Shown here: in pieces, positions 1 to 7,671 of the stretch | How positions within the stretch are numbered: position 1 is the first letter of the stretch | Layout: the number at the start of each line of letters is the position of its first letter | Notes under the pieces: generated by a model | What the model saw: the letters and a program-made list of their open reading frames with translations, nothing else | Database searches by the model: none | What the model was told of the DNA's origin: nothing | Made by a program: the position numbers and the translations under genes | NCBI GenBank assembly: GCA_031259605.1 | Contig: JAIRLE010000180.1 | Coordinates: 1-10,995 of the forward strand | Direction of reading: 5' to 3' | Source: Zoogloeaceae bacterium | Lineage (GTDB): Bacteria > Pseudomonadota > Gammaproteobacteria > Burkholderiales > Rhodocyclaceae | Length of the DNA stretch: 10,995 bases

Positions 1-99
1 GCGGTTGGGGTTTCGACCGTAGCCATTCTCGAGAGGAAAGAACCCCCTTCCCAATGGCGTTTGACCGGCAGCCCTGAAGGGCTGCCGCTGATTTCTTGC
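1..99 (+). repeat. Interspersed repeat copy A (head cut by window edge)
   Basis: First of four related repeats. It shares with the copy at 7672-7784 the sequence from GGGGTTTCGACCGTAG through CCTTCCCAATGG to the terminal TTTCTTGC (92-99). The hairpin CGGCAGCCC/GGGCTGCCG with loop TGAA lies at 66-87. Differences from the other copy are scattered substitutions and small indels. The head end is outside the window. On the minus strand the 3' end of rnfG enters this repeat in frame and no stop is reached. No transposase is encoded, so it is a non-autonomous or REP-like element. Confidence 0.85.
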
Positions 100-794
100 T
101 CATGTGCGGCGGCCTCCTCGGCGGCGGCTTCCGGGGACGCATGAAACAGGCGTTCACGCTGGGCGACGGCGAATTGCGCGGCGCGGTGCACGGCGCGGAT
201 TACGGCGCGCGGCGAGATGGTCGCGCCGGTACGGTAATAGAAACGTCCCTTGTCCTTCTTCACCTGCCATTCCTTGTCAGGTACGCCGGGATAGTTGAGT
301 CCATTGAATTGCAGTATCCAGGGATATTTCTTTTCCTTGTCCTTCTTCAGATCGATGTAATCGCCCAGCCCCGGCGTTTCCTTGTGGGCAATGACGCGCA
401 CGCCGGTAATCGTGCCCTGGTGTGTGATGCCGAGGATCAGGCGGATTTCCGTGGCATAACCATCCGGGGCGACGGCTTCGAGCACCAGGGCGACCGGCTG
501 CCCGTTCTTGCGGGCGCGATAGACGCGGCTTGGCGCGTTCAATCCCAGTTCGGGCGTGGGCGGCAGGAGGAGAGTATCGGCAAGCAGGTCGTTGTCGTAG
601 GGGTAACTTTGTGCGGGCAGGACTTCGTTGATGAATTTCATTTTTTCCGCTGCCTGCGAGGCTTCAATCGCCGGACGCGACCATTTTTCCGCCAGCGCGA
701 GCAGGCCGGTGAATACCAGAGTGAAGACAAGCAACACGCCCGCCATTTTAAGGGTGCTCATGGCGGCGGCCTTTCCGGGAACGGGGGCGTTCAT
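1..794 (-). CDS. rnfG: RnfG/RsxG electron transport complex subunit, 3' end running into repeat (partial)
   Basis: FMN-binding subunit of the Rnf/Rsx complex: one N-terminal membrane anchor with a mostly periplasmic flavin domain. Translating the minus strand from ATG at 794 gives a short leader, a hydrophobic segment at about residues 18-36, and the flavin attachment motif TGATIS at residues 189-194, where Thr192 is the expected covalent FMN threonine. The conserved stretch HKETPGLGDYID spans about 137-148. The start overlaps the rnfD stop as ATGA, typical of translational coupling. Native sequence appears to end near residue 231 in an Ala/Glu-rich tail. From residue 232 the frame is made of repeat copy A (EQEISGSPSGLPVKRHWEG) and stays open to the window edge (264 codons visible). 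RnfG proteins are usually about 200-230 residues, so the original stop has probably been replaced. Function of the core domain looks intact. Confidence 0.9.
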   Translation of the reverse strand, partial: MNAPVPGKAAAMSTLKMAGVLLVFTLVFTGLLALAEKWSRPAIEASQAAEKMKFINEVLPAQSYPYDNDLLADTLLLPPTPELGLNAPSRVYRARKNGQPVALVLEAVAPDGYATEIRLILGITHQGTITGVRVIAHKETPGLGDYIDLKKDKEKKYPWILQFNGLNYPGVPDKEWQVKKDKGRFYYRTGATISPRAVIRAVHRAAQFAVAQRERLFHASPEAAAEEAAAHEQEISGSPSGLPVKRHWEGGSFLSRMATVETPT

Positions 795-1822
795 CGTCTG
801 TCGCTTTCGCGCGCGCGGCGGCCAAAGACCGTCGGCTGGGTATGACGGTCAATCAGCGGCGCGCAAATGTTCATGATCAGCACGGCAAAGGCGATGCCGT
901 CGGGAAAGACGCCAAAGACCCGGATCAGGTAGGCGAGAAGACCGGCACCGCAGCCGAAAATCAGGCGGCCGCGCGGCGTCGAGCAGCCGGATGCCGGATC
1001 GGTGGCAATGAAGAACGCGCCCAGCATCGCGCCGCCGGAAAAGAGGTGAAACAGCGGATCGGAAAAGCGGCCGGGATCAATCAGCCAGCAGAATGCGGCA
1101 ATCACTGCCATGCTGGTGATGAAGGCAAACGGAGTGTGCCAGGTGATGACGCCCATCGCCAGCAGGAACGCGCCGCCACAGAGGTAGGTCATGGTCACCC
1201 ATTCCCAGCCGCGTCCGGCGAAGGTACCGTAGAGATTCTGGCTCATCAGCAGTTCCTGGATGTTGTTGGCGTGCAGCGCATTGGTTTTCAGCGCCGTCTT
1301 GATGGCGTCCAGCGGTGTAGCGGCGGTGAGAGCGTCGATGCGCGGCGCGAAACCGAAGACGATTTCCAGTTGTTGCTCGAAAGGCAAAGTCAGTCCCTGC
1401 GCCGGCCACTGCGACATCAGTGCGGGGAAGGCGATGATGCAGACGGCGAAGGCAATCATTGCCGGATTGAAGGGGTTTTGCCCCAATCCGCCATAAAGAT
1501 GCTTGGCGATGACGATGGCGAAGAATACGCCGGTTACGGTCAACCACCAGGGCGAAAGCGGCGGGAAGGTGAGCGCGATAAGCCAGGCCGTCACCAGTGC
1601 GGAATGGTCGCCAAGAAAACGGCGTACGGGCAGGGCGCGCATTTTCAGCATCATGGCTTCAAAGAACAGTGCGGCAACACTGGACAGACAAATCTGCACC
1701 AGTACGGCAGGGCCGATCAGCGCGGTATAGACTGCAATGCCAGGCGCCAGCGCCACGCAAACCAGCCGCATGATGCGGGGAATGCTGTTGGCTTCGCGGA
1801 GATGAGGAGAGCAGGTTATCAT
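791..1822 (-). CDS. rnfD: RnfD/RsxD membrane subunit of the Rnf electron transport complex
   Basis: Polytopic inner-membrane subunit related to NqrB, carrying a covalently bound FMN and taking part in ion-coupled electron transfer. The protein is 343 residues from the ATG at 1822, chosen because MITCSPHLRE matches the usual RnfD N-terminus; longer in-frame starts up to 1867 have no better ribosome site. Visible family signatures are GGLGQNPFNPAM (111-122), LTAATPLDAIK (165-175, Thr169 as likely FMN-linked residue), TDPASGCSTPRGRLIFG (274-290) and the C-terminal FPDGIAFAVLIMNICAPLID. Many hydrophobic segments alternate with short loops. It follows rnfC by a 57-bp gap and overlaps rnfG by 4 bp (ATGA). 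Length and motifs are normal for the family. Confidence 0.95.
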   Translation of the reverse strand: MITCSPHLREANSIPRIMRLVCVALAPGIAVYTALIGPAVLVQICLSSVAALFFEAMMLKMRALPVRRFLGDHSALVTAWLIALTFPPLSPWWLTVTGVFFAIVIAKHLYGGLGQNPFNPAMIAFAVCIIAFPALMSQWPAQGLTLPFEQQLEIVFGFAPRIDALTAATPLDAIKTALKTNALHANNIQELLMSQNLYGTFAGRGWEWVTMTYLCGGAFLLAMGVITWHTPFAFITSMAVIAAFCWLIDPGRFSDPLFHLFSGGAMLGAFFIATDPASGCSTPRGRLIFGCGAGLLAYLIRVFGVFPDGIAFAVLIMNICAPLIDRHTQPTVFGRRARESDRR

Positions 1823-1879
1823 CGAGATTCGTTTGTCATGGATCGGCATACAGACAGGGAGCAACACAGGAAATATGCG

Positions 1880-3400
1880 TCAATGTCGCTCCTCTTGCGA
1901 CGACGCCACTGCATTTTGCGCCTGTTCTTCGAATGTGGCGGATTTCGTGGCGGCGGCAAGCGCCTGTTTCGCTGCTTGCGCGGCAGCGGCCTTTGCCAGT
2001 TTTTCCGCTTTTTCCGCCTTTTCCCGTTCGGCGCGGAACTGGCGGAATTCAAATCGGGATTTGGCGCTATCGGCCATTTTTTGCTCTCTGGCGGCGGCGG
2101 CGAGTTCGCCCTTGGCGAAACGAAAATAATGCACCAGGGGAATGGCCGCTGGACAGACATAGGCGCAGCAACCGCATTCAATGCATTCGGCAAGCGCGTA
2201 GTCCGCCGCCTTGTCAAAATTGCGGGCGCGGCTCCACCAGTAAAGTTCAAACGGCTGCAAGCCCTGCGGACATGCCTGGGCACATGCGGTACAACGAATG
2301 CAGGGTGATTCCGGTGGACGCGGCGGGAAAATCCGGGGCGAACGGGCAATCAGGCAATTGCTGCCTTTGGTGATCGGCGCGTTCGTCAACGGGAGGGAAA
2401 GCCCCATCATTGGGCCGCCAACGATCAGGCCGTCGGTGTCAGAAAACGGTTCGGAAAGTTGCAGCAATGCCGTCATGCTCATGCCGATGGGCGCTTCCCA
2501 GTTTTTCGGCGCGCGCACGTTGCCGCTTACCGTGACCACGCGCCGCACGACCGGCTCGCCATGCGCCGTCGCCCGCCAGATGCTGTGCACGGTGGCGACA
2601 TTGAAGCATTGCACGTTCATCGCCGTGGGCAACACGTTGCTCGGCGCGCGTTTTCCTGTCAGGGCATAAACCAGTTGGCGCAGACTGCCCGCCGGATAAC
2701 GGGTAGGCAATGTGATGACGGCAAAATTTTCCCGATGTTCGCTGATGGCGCCGCGCATGGCGCGGATGGCTTCCGGTTTGTTGTTCTCGATGGCGATCAG
2801 CGTTTGCCGCGCGCCGGTGAGATCACGCAACAGCGCAATGCCTGAGACGATTTCGGCGGCGCGTTCGCGCATCAGCCGGTCGTCGCAAGTGATGTAGGGT
2901 TCGCATTCCGCGCCGTTGATGATCAGTTCCTCGATGCGCGCTTCGGTATCCAGTTTGACGTGGCTGGGAAAGACCGCGCCGCCCAGCCCTACCACGCCGC
3001 TCTGCTGCAAATACCGCAACACGGCCTGCGGCGCGAGGTTTTGCCAATCCAGCGGCTGTCGCTCCTGCCATTCGTCCAGGCCATCCGCCTCGATGACGAT
3101 GGCAGGCGCGGGAAGACCCGACGGATGCGCCAGCGGATAATTGCCGATGTCCGCCACCTTGCCGGATGTCGGCGCGTGCAGGCTGGCGGAAATCCACTGT
3201 TCCGCCGCCGCGACGACCTGGCCTTTCTTCACCCGCTCGCCCACACGCACCGTGGGCAGGGGCGCGATACCGGCGCTCTGCCTCAAGGGCAACACCAGGC
3301 GTTCCGGCAGGGGCACGGGCGCAATGGGCGTCCTGGCGGAAGCCTCCTTGTGCGGATCGGGCTTGATGCCGCCGGGGAAGGAAAACAGGGTTCTCAACAT
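1880..3400 (-). CDS. rnfC: RnfC/RsxC NADH-binding iron-sulfur subunit
   Basis: Peripheral subunit that binds NAD(H) and FMN and passes electrons through two [4Fe-4S] clusters. The protein is 506 residues from ATG 3400, which gives the standard start MLRTLFSFPGGIKPDPHK; upstream in-frame sequence is only the rnfB region read in another frame. The glycine-rich stretch GVVGLGGAVFPSHVKL (135-150) and INGAECEPYITCDDRLM (161-177) belong to the flavin/nucleotide domain. Two ferredoxin-like motifs follow: C367, C370, C373, C377 and C406, C409, C412, C416. The tail from about 435 is an Ala/Lys/Glu-rich probable helix, much shorter than the long repeat tail of enterobacterial RsxC. The gene overlaps the rnfB stop by 7 bp. 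Confidence 0.96.
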   Translation of the reverse strand: MLRTLFSFPGGIKPDPHKEASARTPIAPVPLPERLVLPLRQSAGIAPLPTVRVGERVKKGQVVAAAEQWISASLHAPTSGKVADIGNYPLAHPSGLPAPAIVIEADGLDEWQERQPLDWQNLAPQAVLRYLQQSGVVGLGGAVFPSHVKLDTEARIEELIINGAECEPYITCDDRLMRERAAEIVSGIALLRDLTGARQTLIAIENNKPEAIRAMRGAISEHRENFAVITLPTRYPAGSLRQLVYALTGKRAPSNVLPTAMNVQCFNVATVHSIWRATAHGEPVVRRVVTVSGNVRAPKNWEAPIGMSMTALLQLSEPFSDTDGLIVGGPMMGLSLPLTNAPITKGSNCLIARSPRIFPPRPPESPCIRCTACAQACPQGLQPFELYWWSRARNFDKAADYALAECIECGCCAYVCPAAIPLVHYFRFAKGELAAAAREQKMADSAKSRFEFRQFRAEREKAEKAEKLAKAAAAQAAKQALAAATKSATFEEQAQNAVASSQEERH

Positions 3401-3981
3401 GCCGCCATGCTTTCCAGCCTTTGTCCCCGCGCTTTTATTCCCCGCCTTTCGACCTCCGGCCAGCGCCAGGTTTCCGGCGTTTCCGGCAGCGCCCGCATGT
3501 CGATGCATTCGACCGGACAAGGTTTGAGGCACAGTTCGCAGCCGGTACACAAGGCTTCCACCACCGTATGCATCTGCCGCGCCGCGCCGACGATGGCGTC
3601 GACCGGACATGCCTGGATGCACAGGGTGCAGCCGATGCAGCGATCCTCGACGATGACCGCGACCACACGCTTTTTTTCGGTTTTGACTTCGTCTGCCAGC
3701 GGCGCGTAGTCACGTCCCAGCAGTTCGGCAAGTTTGCGCGCCCCTTCGTTGCCGCCGGGCGGGCAAAGATTGATTTCCGCCTTGCCGCTGGCGATGGCTT
3801 CCGCATAGGGTTTGCAGCCGGGAAAGCCGCATTGTCCGCATTGGGTTTGCGGCAGAATGGCGTTTATCTTGTCGGTGACGGGATTGCCTTCGACCTTGAA
3901 GCGGATGGCGGCGTAACCGAGCGCCGCGCCCAGGAGCAGCGCCCCCAGCGCCATGACGGCAATGGCGGTCAGGATGTCCAT
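3394..3981 (-). CDS. rnfB: RnfB/RsxB iron-sulfur subunit
   Basis: Ferredoxin-like electron-entry subunit of the Rnf complex. The protein is 195 residues from ATG 3981, placed 4 bp after the rnfA stop; an upstream in-frame TTG at 4005 would add eight residues and overlap rnfA, and is less likely. Residues 2-25 form a single membrane anchor. An Fe-S domain follows with C48, C51, C56 and C73 (QCGQCGFPGC motif), then two [4Fe-4S] motifs, C115/C118/C121/C125 and C145/C148/C151/C155. All twelve ligand cysteines are present. The C-terminal extension of about 35 residues is basic and without recognised motif. Position between rnfA and rnfC is the standard operon order. Confidence 0.96.
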   Translation of the reverse strand: MDILTAIAVMALGALLLGAALGYAAIRFKVEGNPVTDKINAILPQTQCGQCGFPGCKPYAEAIASGKAEINLCPPGGNEGARKLAELLGRDYAPLADEVKTEKKRVVAVIVEDRCIGCTLCIQACPVDAIVGAARQMHTVVEALCTGCELCLKPCPVECIDMRALPETPETWRWPEVERRGIKARGQRLESMAAC

Positions 3982-3985
3982 GCGG

Positions 3986-4564
3986 CTAGCGATCCAGTCC
4001 GGCAAAGCCCATGAAGGCCAGGCTCATCAATCCCGCCGTAATCATGGCGATCGCCGCGCCCTTGAAGGGTTGCGGCACATCCGCCGTATCCACCCGCTCG
4101 CGGATGCCGGCAAACAGTACCAGCACCAATGAAAAACCGATGGCGCTGCCCGCGCCAAAAACCAGCGATTCCACGAAACCATGGCGGTGCGAAATATTGA
4201 TGAGCGGTACGCCCAGCACCGCGCAATTCGTGGTAATCAGGGGCAGATAGATTCCCAGTACCTGCTGCAACAGGGGCGAAGTTTTGGCGATGACCATCTC
4301 TGTCAATTGCACGATGGCGGCGATGGTGACGATGAAGGAAAGCGTCCGCAGATATTCCAGTCCAGCGGGTATGAGCAGATAGTGGTCGATGATGAAGCTC
4401 GCGCCGGTCGCCAGCGTCAGCACGAAGGTGGTTGCCGCGCCCATGCCGTAAGCCGTCTCCAGCTTTTTGGAAACGCCCATGAACGGACACAGGCCCAGTA
4501 TCTGTACCAGGATTATGTTATTGACCAGTACCGCGCCAATGAGCAGGAAAAGATAGGAGGTCAT
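3986..4564 (-). CDS. rnfA: RnfA/RsxA membrane subunit
   Basis: Small polytopic inner-membrane subunit homologous to NqrE. The 192-residue protein begins MTSYLFLLIGAVLVNNIIL and has six hydrophobic segments, the length and hydropathy typical of the family. Cys26 (LGLCPFMG) and Cys114 (TTNCAVLG) are the conserved in-membrane cysteines which, in this family, pair with those of RnfE to hold a 2Fe-2S centre; RnfE itself is not in the window. It is the first rnf gene after pyrD, 21 bp downstream of the pyrD stop, so it is probably co-transcribed with pyrD or expressed from a promoter inside pyrD. No clear promoter could be placed in the 21-bp gap. Confidence 0.96.
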   Translation of the reverse strand: MTSYLFLLIGAVLVNNIILVQILGLCPFMGVSKKLETAYGMGAATTFVLTLATGASFIIDHYLLIPAGLEYLRTLSFIVTIAAIVQLTEMVIAKTSPLLQQVLGIYLPLITTNCAVLGVPLINISHRHGFVESLVFGAGSAIGFSLVLVLFAGIRERVDTADVPQPFKGAAIAMITAGLMSLAFMGFAGLDR

Positions 4565-4585
4565 GCGGACGCGCCTGGATAAGCG

Positions 4586-5644
4586 TCAGGAAACCGGGGA
4601 TTTGGCGGTTTGCACGGCAGCGGCGGCCTCGCGGATCAGGCTCGCGCCACGGTAGACGAAGCCGGTAAACAACTGCACCAGACTTGCGCCCGCCGCCATT
4701 TTCGCGCGCGCGTCCTCGCCCTTCAGAATGCCGCCCACGCCGATGAGGGGCGTCTCGTTCTGCAAGGCGTGCGCCAGCTTGCCCAGCACCGTGGTGGAAA
4801 GGCGAAACAGCGGCGCACCGGAAAGCCCACCCGCCTCGTCGCCGTGAGGGAGTTTTTCCACGCCCGCGCGCGCGATGGTGGTGTTGGCGGCGATGACCGC
4901 ATCCATGCGATGTCGCCGCACGGCGTCCGCGACGCCGGTAATGTCCGCGTCCTCCATATCCGGCGCAATCTTCAGCGCCAGCGGCACGTAACGTCCGTGC
5001 CGGTCGGCAAGGCGCGCCTGCGCCCCCTTGATTTGCCGGAGCAAATCGTCAAGTGTTGCCTCCTTTTGCAGTTCACGCAGGTTTTTGGTGTTCGGGCTGG
5101 AAATGTTGAGCGTGACATAATGAGCGACGGCATAAACCCGTTCCAGGCAAAAGAGATAATCCTCTGCCGCCTTTTCCAGCGGCGTGTCGGCATTCTTGCC
5201 GATATTGACGCCGACGACAACGCCGCCGGTTTTGCCGGTGCCGCGCGCGAAATCCGAATCCTTGATGTTGGCGACCAGCGCATCGACCCCCAGGTTGTTG
5301 AACCCCATGCGATTGATGACGGCCTGCGCTTTTGGCAAGCGGAAGAGGCGCGGCTTGGGGTTTCCCGGCTGCGGACGCGGCGTCGCCGTGCCCACTTCGA
5401 TATGCCCGAAACCCAGCGCCGCCAGCGCGTCGATATATGCCCCATTCTTGTCCAGCCCAGCAGCCAGCCCGACCTTGTTGGGAAAATCAATCCCCATGAC
5501 CGTTACCGGATCTTCCACCCGCGCTTCTGCCAGCAGTCTGGACAGACCACAGGCGTGTATAAAGGAAAGACCCGTCAGCCCCAGCTTATGAGCCTTCTCG
5601 GCATCCAGGAGGAACAGGGCGCGACGCAGGAGCGCATAAATCAT
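4586..5644 (-). CDS. pyrD: Dihydroorotate dehydrogenase (quinone), class 2
   Basis: Oxidises dihydroorotate to orotate in pyrimidine synthesis, passing electrons to the quinone pool at the inner membrane. The protein has 352 residues from ATG 5644 (MIYALLRRALFLLDAEKAH), which matches the membrane-associating N-terminal helices of class 2 enzymes. The in-frame extension to 5689 would begin inside repeat copy B and is rejected. Key motifs: GLAAGLDKNG (59-68), GTATPRPQPGNPKPRLFRL (85-103), NRMGFNN (111-117), and NISSPNTKNLRELQ (180-193) with catalytic Ser183. The C-terminal phosphate-binding region reads PLIGVGGILKGEDA. It is the upstream neighbour of rnfA. No strong Shine-Dalgarno is visible before the ATG; the hairpin of copy B begins about 40 bp upstream. 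Confidence 0.96.
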   Translation of the reverse strand: MIYALLRRALFLLDAEKAHKLGLTGLSFIHACGLSRLLAEARVEDPVTVMGIDFPNKVGLAAGLDKNGAYIDALAALGFGHIEVGTATPRPQPGNPKPRLFRLPKAQAVINRMGFNNLGVDALVANIKDSDFARGTGKTGGVVVGVNIGKNADTPLEKAAEDYLFCLERVYAVAHYVTLNISSPNTKNLRELQKEATLDDLLRQIKGAQARLADRHGRYVPLALKIAPDMEDADITGVADAVRRHRMDAVIAANTTIARAGVEKLPHGDEAGGLSGAPLFRLSTTVLGKLAHALQNETPLIGVGGILKGEDARAKMAAGASLVQLFTGFVYRGASLIREAAAAVQTAKSPVS

Positions 5645-5685
5645 GATGGGGCGGGATTTTACACGACATGGAAAAAGTCTGGGCA

Positions 5686-5731
5686 GCAAGAAATCAGCGG
5701 CAGCCCTTCAGGGCTGCCGCTGATTTCTTGC
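5686..5731. repeat. Interspersed repeat copy B: tail-to-tail palindrome
   Basis: This copy consists only of the hairpin plus the tail segment on both sides, so both ends are GCAAGAAATC-type termini. With two matching flanking bases per side it is a perfect inverted repeat: 23-bp arms 5684-5706 and 5711-5733 around the loop TTCA. The other copies have the hairpin tail on one side only. It lies between the divergent pyrD (-) and the activase pseudogene (+). As RNA it would form a very stable hairpin on either strand, followed by modest U content, so it may act as a two-way transcription barrier or as a pyrD leader structure; that role is inference. Confidence 0.9.
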
Positions 5732-6364
5732 TGTACTTCACGCACCTTTGCGCCGCGTGCGGAAACTGTGTGCAAGCCTGCCCGCGGCACGCCATGTTTT
5801 CCCGGGCCGATGGCGGTGTGCGCTTCGATCCGTCGCGCTGCGTCGCCTGCGGCGCTTGCGTCCCGGTCTGTCCGCGCGGCGCGCTCAGCGTCTCGGGAAG
5901 GCGGCTGGAGATGTGCGAAATCGTTGCCGAAGTGCGCCCGCACTGGCGGCGCATCTTTCAGCAAAGCGGCGGCGGCGTGACGGTAAGCGGCGGCGAACCG
6001 CTCGCGCAAAAGGACTTCCTGCTTGCGCTCCTGACCGAACCGCGCGACGAAGCGGGGCTTTCCGCCTGCCTCGATACCTGCGCCAAAGCGCCCTGGCCGG
6101 TACTCGAACGGATGCTGCCGCACCTCGACTGATACTGCTCGACATCAAGCACGTCGACGCCGAAAAGCACCGGGAATGGACGGGCAGCGGCAACGCCGAC
6201 ATCCTGGGAAACGCGCGCAAACTGGCTGAGCGCCCAATCGACGTCCTCGTCCGCGTTCCGCTGATTCCCGGATTCAACGATGCCGACGCCAAACTCCGTT
6301 TGACCGAAGCGGTTGTGACATCCTGAAAAGCGTCGGCATCGAGGTCGAAGCGCATCGGCACTGA
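5732..6364 (+). pseudogene. Decayed glycyl-radical-enzyme activase (PflA-type radical SAM protein)
   Basis: Remnant of an activating enzyme that would install a glycyl radical using S-adenosylmethionine. Coding similarity starts at the border of repeat copy B with the double ferredoxin insert: CAACGNCVQACP and CVACGACVPVCP. SGGGVTVSGGEPLAQ, a family hallmark, follows, then LDTCAKAPWPVLERMLPHLD. The N-terminal third with the radical-SAM CxxxCxxC motif is missing, so it cannot be catalytic. The frame breaks near 6129 (apparent loss of one base, shifting into LILLDIKHVDAEKHREWTGS), again near 6315, and a stop follows at 6362-6364. Codons after that stop (ES.ME) still faintly resemble the family's HRLGESKYE region. 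An in-frame ATG at 5668 fuses repeat-derived residues to the remnant but is not a natural start. No glycyl radical enzyme gene is nearby. Confidence 0.88.
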
Positions 6365-6412
6365 GAGTCGATGGAAACAAGCATGTTATTCTCCACGCGA
6401 TGCCGCGCACAC

Positions 6413-6417
6413 GAAGG
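6413..6417 (+). promoter_or_regulatory. Ribosome binding site of the metZ-like gene
   Basis: AAGGA eight bases before the ATG at 6426 supports that start. The sequence upstream (6365-6412) is pseudogene remnant; no convincing -35/-10 pair was seen. Confidence 0.6.
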
Positions 6418-6425
6418 AATTCAAG

Positions 6426-7643
6426 ATGAATAACGACGATTTTTTATCCGGCCTGCAATCCTTGGTCATTCACGGCGATCAGGAGGCCGGAAGCGGCACG
6501 GAGGAAACCGCGCTGGCTCCGGCGATTTACCCGGCCTCGACCTACAGCGCCCGCTCCCTTGCCGAATTTGCCCAAATGGCCAATCAGCCGCGTCACCCGC
6601 GCTACTACGCCCGCTACGGCAACCCGACGCAGGAACGCTGCGAACGTCTGCTGGCGCGGCTGGAAGGAGCGCAGGCCGCGCTCTTGACATCTTCCGGCAT
6701 GGGCGCGATGAGTACCACGCTGTTTGCCCTGGTGCGCGCCGGCGATCATATCGTGGCGCAAACCGCGCACTACATGGGGAGCGCGCAACTACTGACCGAT
6801 CTGCTGCCGGGTCTGGGCGTGGAAGTCACGCTGGTCGACCAGCGCGACACGAATGCCTTTTTTGCGGCGACGCGTGAAAACACCCGCCTGATCGTGGTGG
6901 AGACGCCTTCCAACCCGACCCTGACTCTGACCGACCTCGCCGCCATCGCCGCCTTCGCCAGAAGCCGCGGCATCACGACGCTGGCCGACAATACCTTTGC
7001 CTCGCCCATCAATCAGCGCCCGCGCGACTTCGGCATCGATCTCGTGTTGCACAGCGCCACCAAATACCTGGGCGGCCACAGCGATCTGATTGCCGGGGTG
7101 GTGTGCGGCGACGATGACGCCGTGGAAAAAATCTGGGAACGCGCCATCATGCTGGGCACGAATGTCAGTCCCTTCAACGCCTTCCTGCTGCTGCGCGGCT
7201 TGCGCACCCTACCCATGCGCGTTGCCCGCCAGAATGAAAACGCCTTGGCGCTGGCGCGATTCCTGGAGACGCATCCCGCTGTCGCCCATGTCCATTACCC
7301 GGAACTGGAAAGCCACCCGCAACACGCCCTGGCGAAGCGGCAGATGCGGCACGGCGGCGGCGTCCTGAGCATCGAACTCAAGGGTGGCGAGGGCGACGAA
7401 CAGGGCTTTCATGCGGCACAGGCGTTCGTCGCCGCGCTGAAGATTGCGCGCCACGCGGTCAGCCTGGGCGGCGTCGAGACGCTGGTGGTGCATGCCGCAT
7501 CGATGTGGGAAGCCAGCCTGACTCCGGAACGAATGCGGCAAGCCGGTATTTCTCCCTCGCTGGTGCGCGTCGCCGCTGGCCTGGAAAGCGCCGCCGACCT
7601 CTGCGCGGACATGGCGCAGGCGCTGCCGGGAACCGGGGATTGA
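6426..7643 (+). CDS. metZ: PLP-dependent trans-sulfuration enzyme (O-succinylhomoserine sulfhydrylase / cystathionine gamma-synthase type)
   Basis: Member of the Cys/Met metabolism PLP enzyme family, acting on activated homoserine or cystathionine-type substrates in the cytoplasm. The protein has 405 residues, normal length. It shows YARYGNPTQ (61-69), the PLP phosphate-binding SSGMGA (89-94), Tyr116 in the AHYMGS segment expected to stack on PLP, VETPSNPTL (158-166), ADNTFASP with Asp188, and the Schiff-base lysine K213 in HSATKYLGGHSD. The C-terminal region has SLGGVETLVVHAASM. The exact reaction (MetZ, MetB, MetC or methionine gamma-lyase) cannot be fixed from sequence alone. It is monocistronic here, with repeat copy C beginning 29 bp after the stop. 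Confidence 0.88.
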   Translation: MNNDDFLSGLQSLVIHGDQEAGSGTEETALAPAIYPASTYSARSLAEFAQMANQPRHPRYYARYGNPTQERCERLLARLEGAQAALLTSSGMGAMSTTLFALVRAGDHIVAQTAHYMGSAQLLTDLLPGLGVEVTLVDQRDTNAFFAATRENTRLIVVETPSNPTLTLTDLAAIAAFARSRGITTLADNTFASPINQRPRDFGIDLVLHSATKYLGGHSDLIAGVVCGDDDAVEKIWERAIMLGTNVSPFNAFLLLRGLRTLPMRVARQNENALALARFLETHPAVAHVHYPELESHPQHALAKRQMRHGGGVLSIELKGGEGDEQGFHAAQAFVAALKIARHAVSLGGVETLVVHAASMWEASLTPERMRQAGISPSLVRVAAGLESAADLCADMAQALPGTGD

Positions 7644-7671
7644 TCGTAAACTCCGGTTTGAAACCCCGCCC

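Noticed and set aside
842..2308. Long plus-strand reading frame of 488 codons opposite rnfD and rnfC
   Set aside because: It is antisense to clearly recognisable Rnf genes, rich in Gly/Arg/Gln/His as expected of GC-rich shadows, and has no recognisable domain.
5656..5661. TAAAAT as the pyrD -10 box
   Set aside because: It lies only 12 bases from the start codon and no -35 hexamer is found at proper spacing.
5645..5689. Longer N-terminus for PyrD beginning inside repeat copy B
   Set aside because: The extra 15 residues come from untranslated and repeat sequence, and MIYALLRRALFLLD matches the family's usual start.
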